Positions 63,967 through 64,000 of a DNA stretch of 64,000 nt are shown in pieces. The stretch covers positions 1,984,001-2,048,000 of the forward strand of contig NZ_AP024861.1 in assembly GCF_024346755.1 (NCBI RefSeq), given 5' to 3'. A program made the translations under genes and the position numbers. The stretch is from Vibrio aerogenes (GTDB lineage: Bacteria > Pseudomonadota > Gammaproteobacteria > Enterobacterales > Vibrionaceae). Positions within the stretch are counted from its first letter, which is position 1. The number at the start of each line of letters is the position of its first letter. The notes beneath the pieces were generated by a model. It was not told where the DNA came from. It made no database searches and saw only the letters and a program-made list of their open reading frames with translations.

Positions 63967-64000
63967 TATTTCATTCAGCAAAAAACTTAACGACTTAAAC

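Noticed and set aside
1..64000. CRISPR arrays, rRNA and tRNA genes
   Set aside because: No regularly spaced repeats, cloverleaf or rRNA-like stretches were recognised on either strand.

Overview
The window looks like a chromosomal segment of a marine Vibrio. The basis is gene content and order typical of Vibrionaceae: a tandem glycine riboswitch in front of an AGCS Na+/amino-acid symporter, ycjX-ycjF-tyrR in one direction, HrpA, RimO, SdaA, AsnS and a scattered queC/queE/queD set. Base composition is moderate with AT-rich intergenic islands. The load of carbohydrate-active secreted proteins (GH26 mannanase, GH16-CBM6 laminarinase, a bacterial expansin) suggests a lineage living on plant or algal material. 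The species cannot be fixed from the sequence alone. No rRNA, tRNA or CRISPR array was recognised.

Layout. 1-2.4 kb: a truncated membrane/coiled-coil protein and a 52-residue membrane protein, then riboswitch-controlled symporter. 2.4-4.3 kb: a zinc phospholipase C-like protein behind a DUF4123 protein, which together resemble a type VI secretion cargo and adaptor. 4.7-7.4 kb: M32 carboxypeptidase and GH26 mannanase, convergent. 7.6-10.3 kb: arsR-arsH-acr3-arsC operon. 10.4-21.9 kb: class III aminotransferase, a diguanylate cyclase, a frameshifted OmpA, FosA, a phosphatase, ethanolamine-type permease, APH-fold kinase, AraC and DeoR regulators. The lyase-like aminotransferase, permease and kinase could form a coenzyme-B12-independent ethanolamine route. 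22-32.5 kb: a porin-like protein, HrpA, a three-gene uncharacterised group, a secreted beta-helix protein with an FNR-type promoter, RimO and an exonuclease. 32.7-38 kb: DUF2760 - Hsp70 - Hsp70/DUF3731 operon, a tightly coupled chaperone-like system of unknown role.

38-39.8 kb is a mobile-element knot. An IS4-type element with a 12-bp target duplication sits inside a larger palindromic element of about 173 bp, which itself abuts another dispersed repeat. 39.8-54.6 kb: GNAT, GH16-CBM6, a barrel protein, a PAS-GGDEF cyclase, queC-queE, HAD phosphatase, expansin in an AT-rich island, another GNAT, an HD protein, RimJ, TyrR, YcjF and YcjX. 54.8-63.9 kb: class I fumarase, pabB-nudL, sdaA, queD, asnS and aspC.

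The most interesting items are the orphan DUF4123/phospholipase pair, the DUF2760/Hsp70 operon, the poly-G frameshift in OmpA, and families of palindromic repeats whose ends overlap stop codons of host genes. Start sites were moved from the longest frame where a Shine-Dalgarno sequence, terminator or family length argued for it. All functions are inferred from recognisable motifs; no searches were run.
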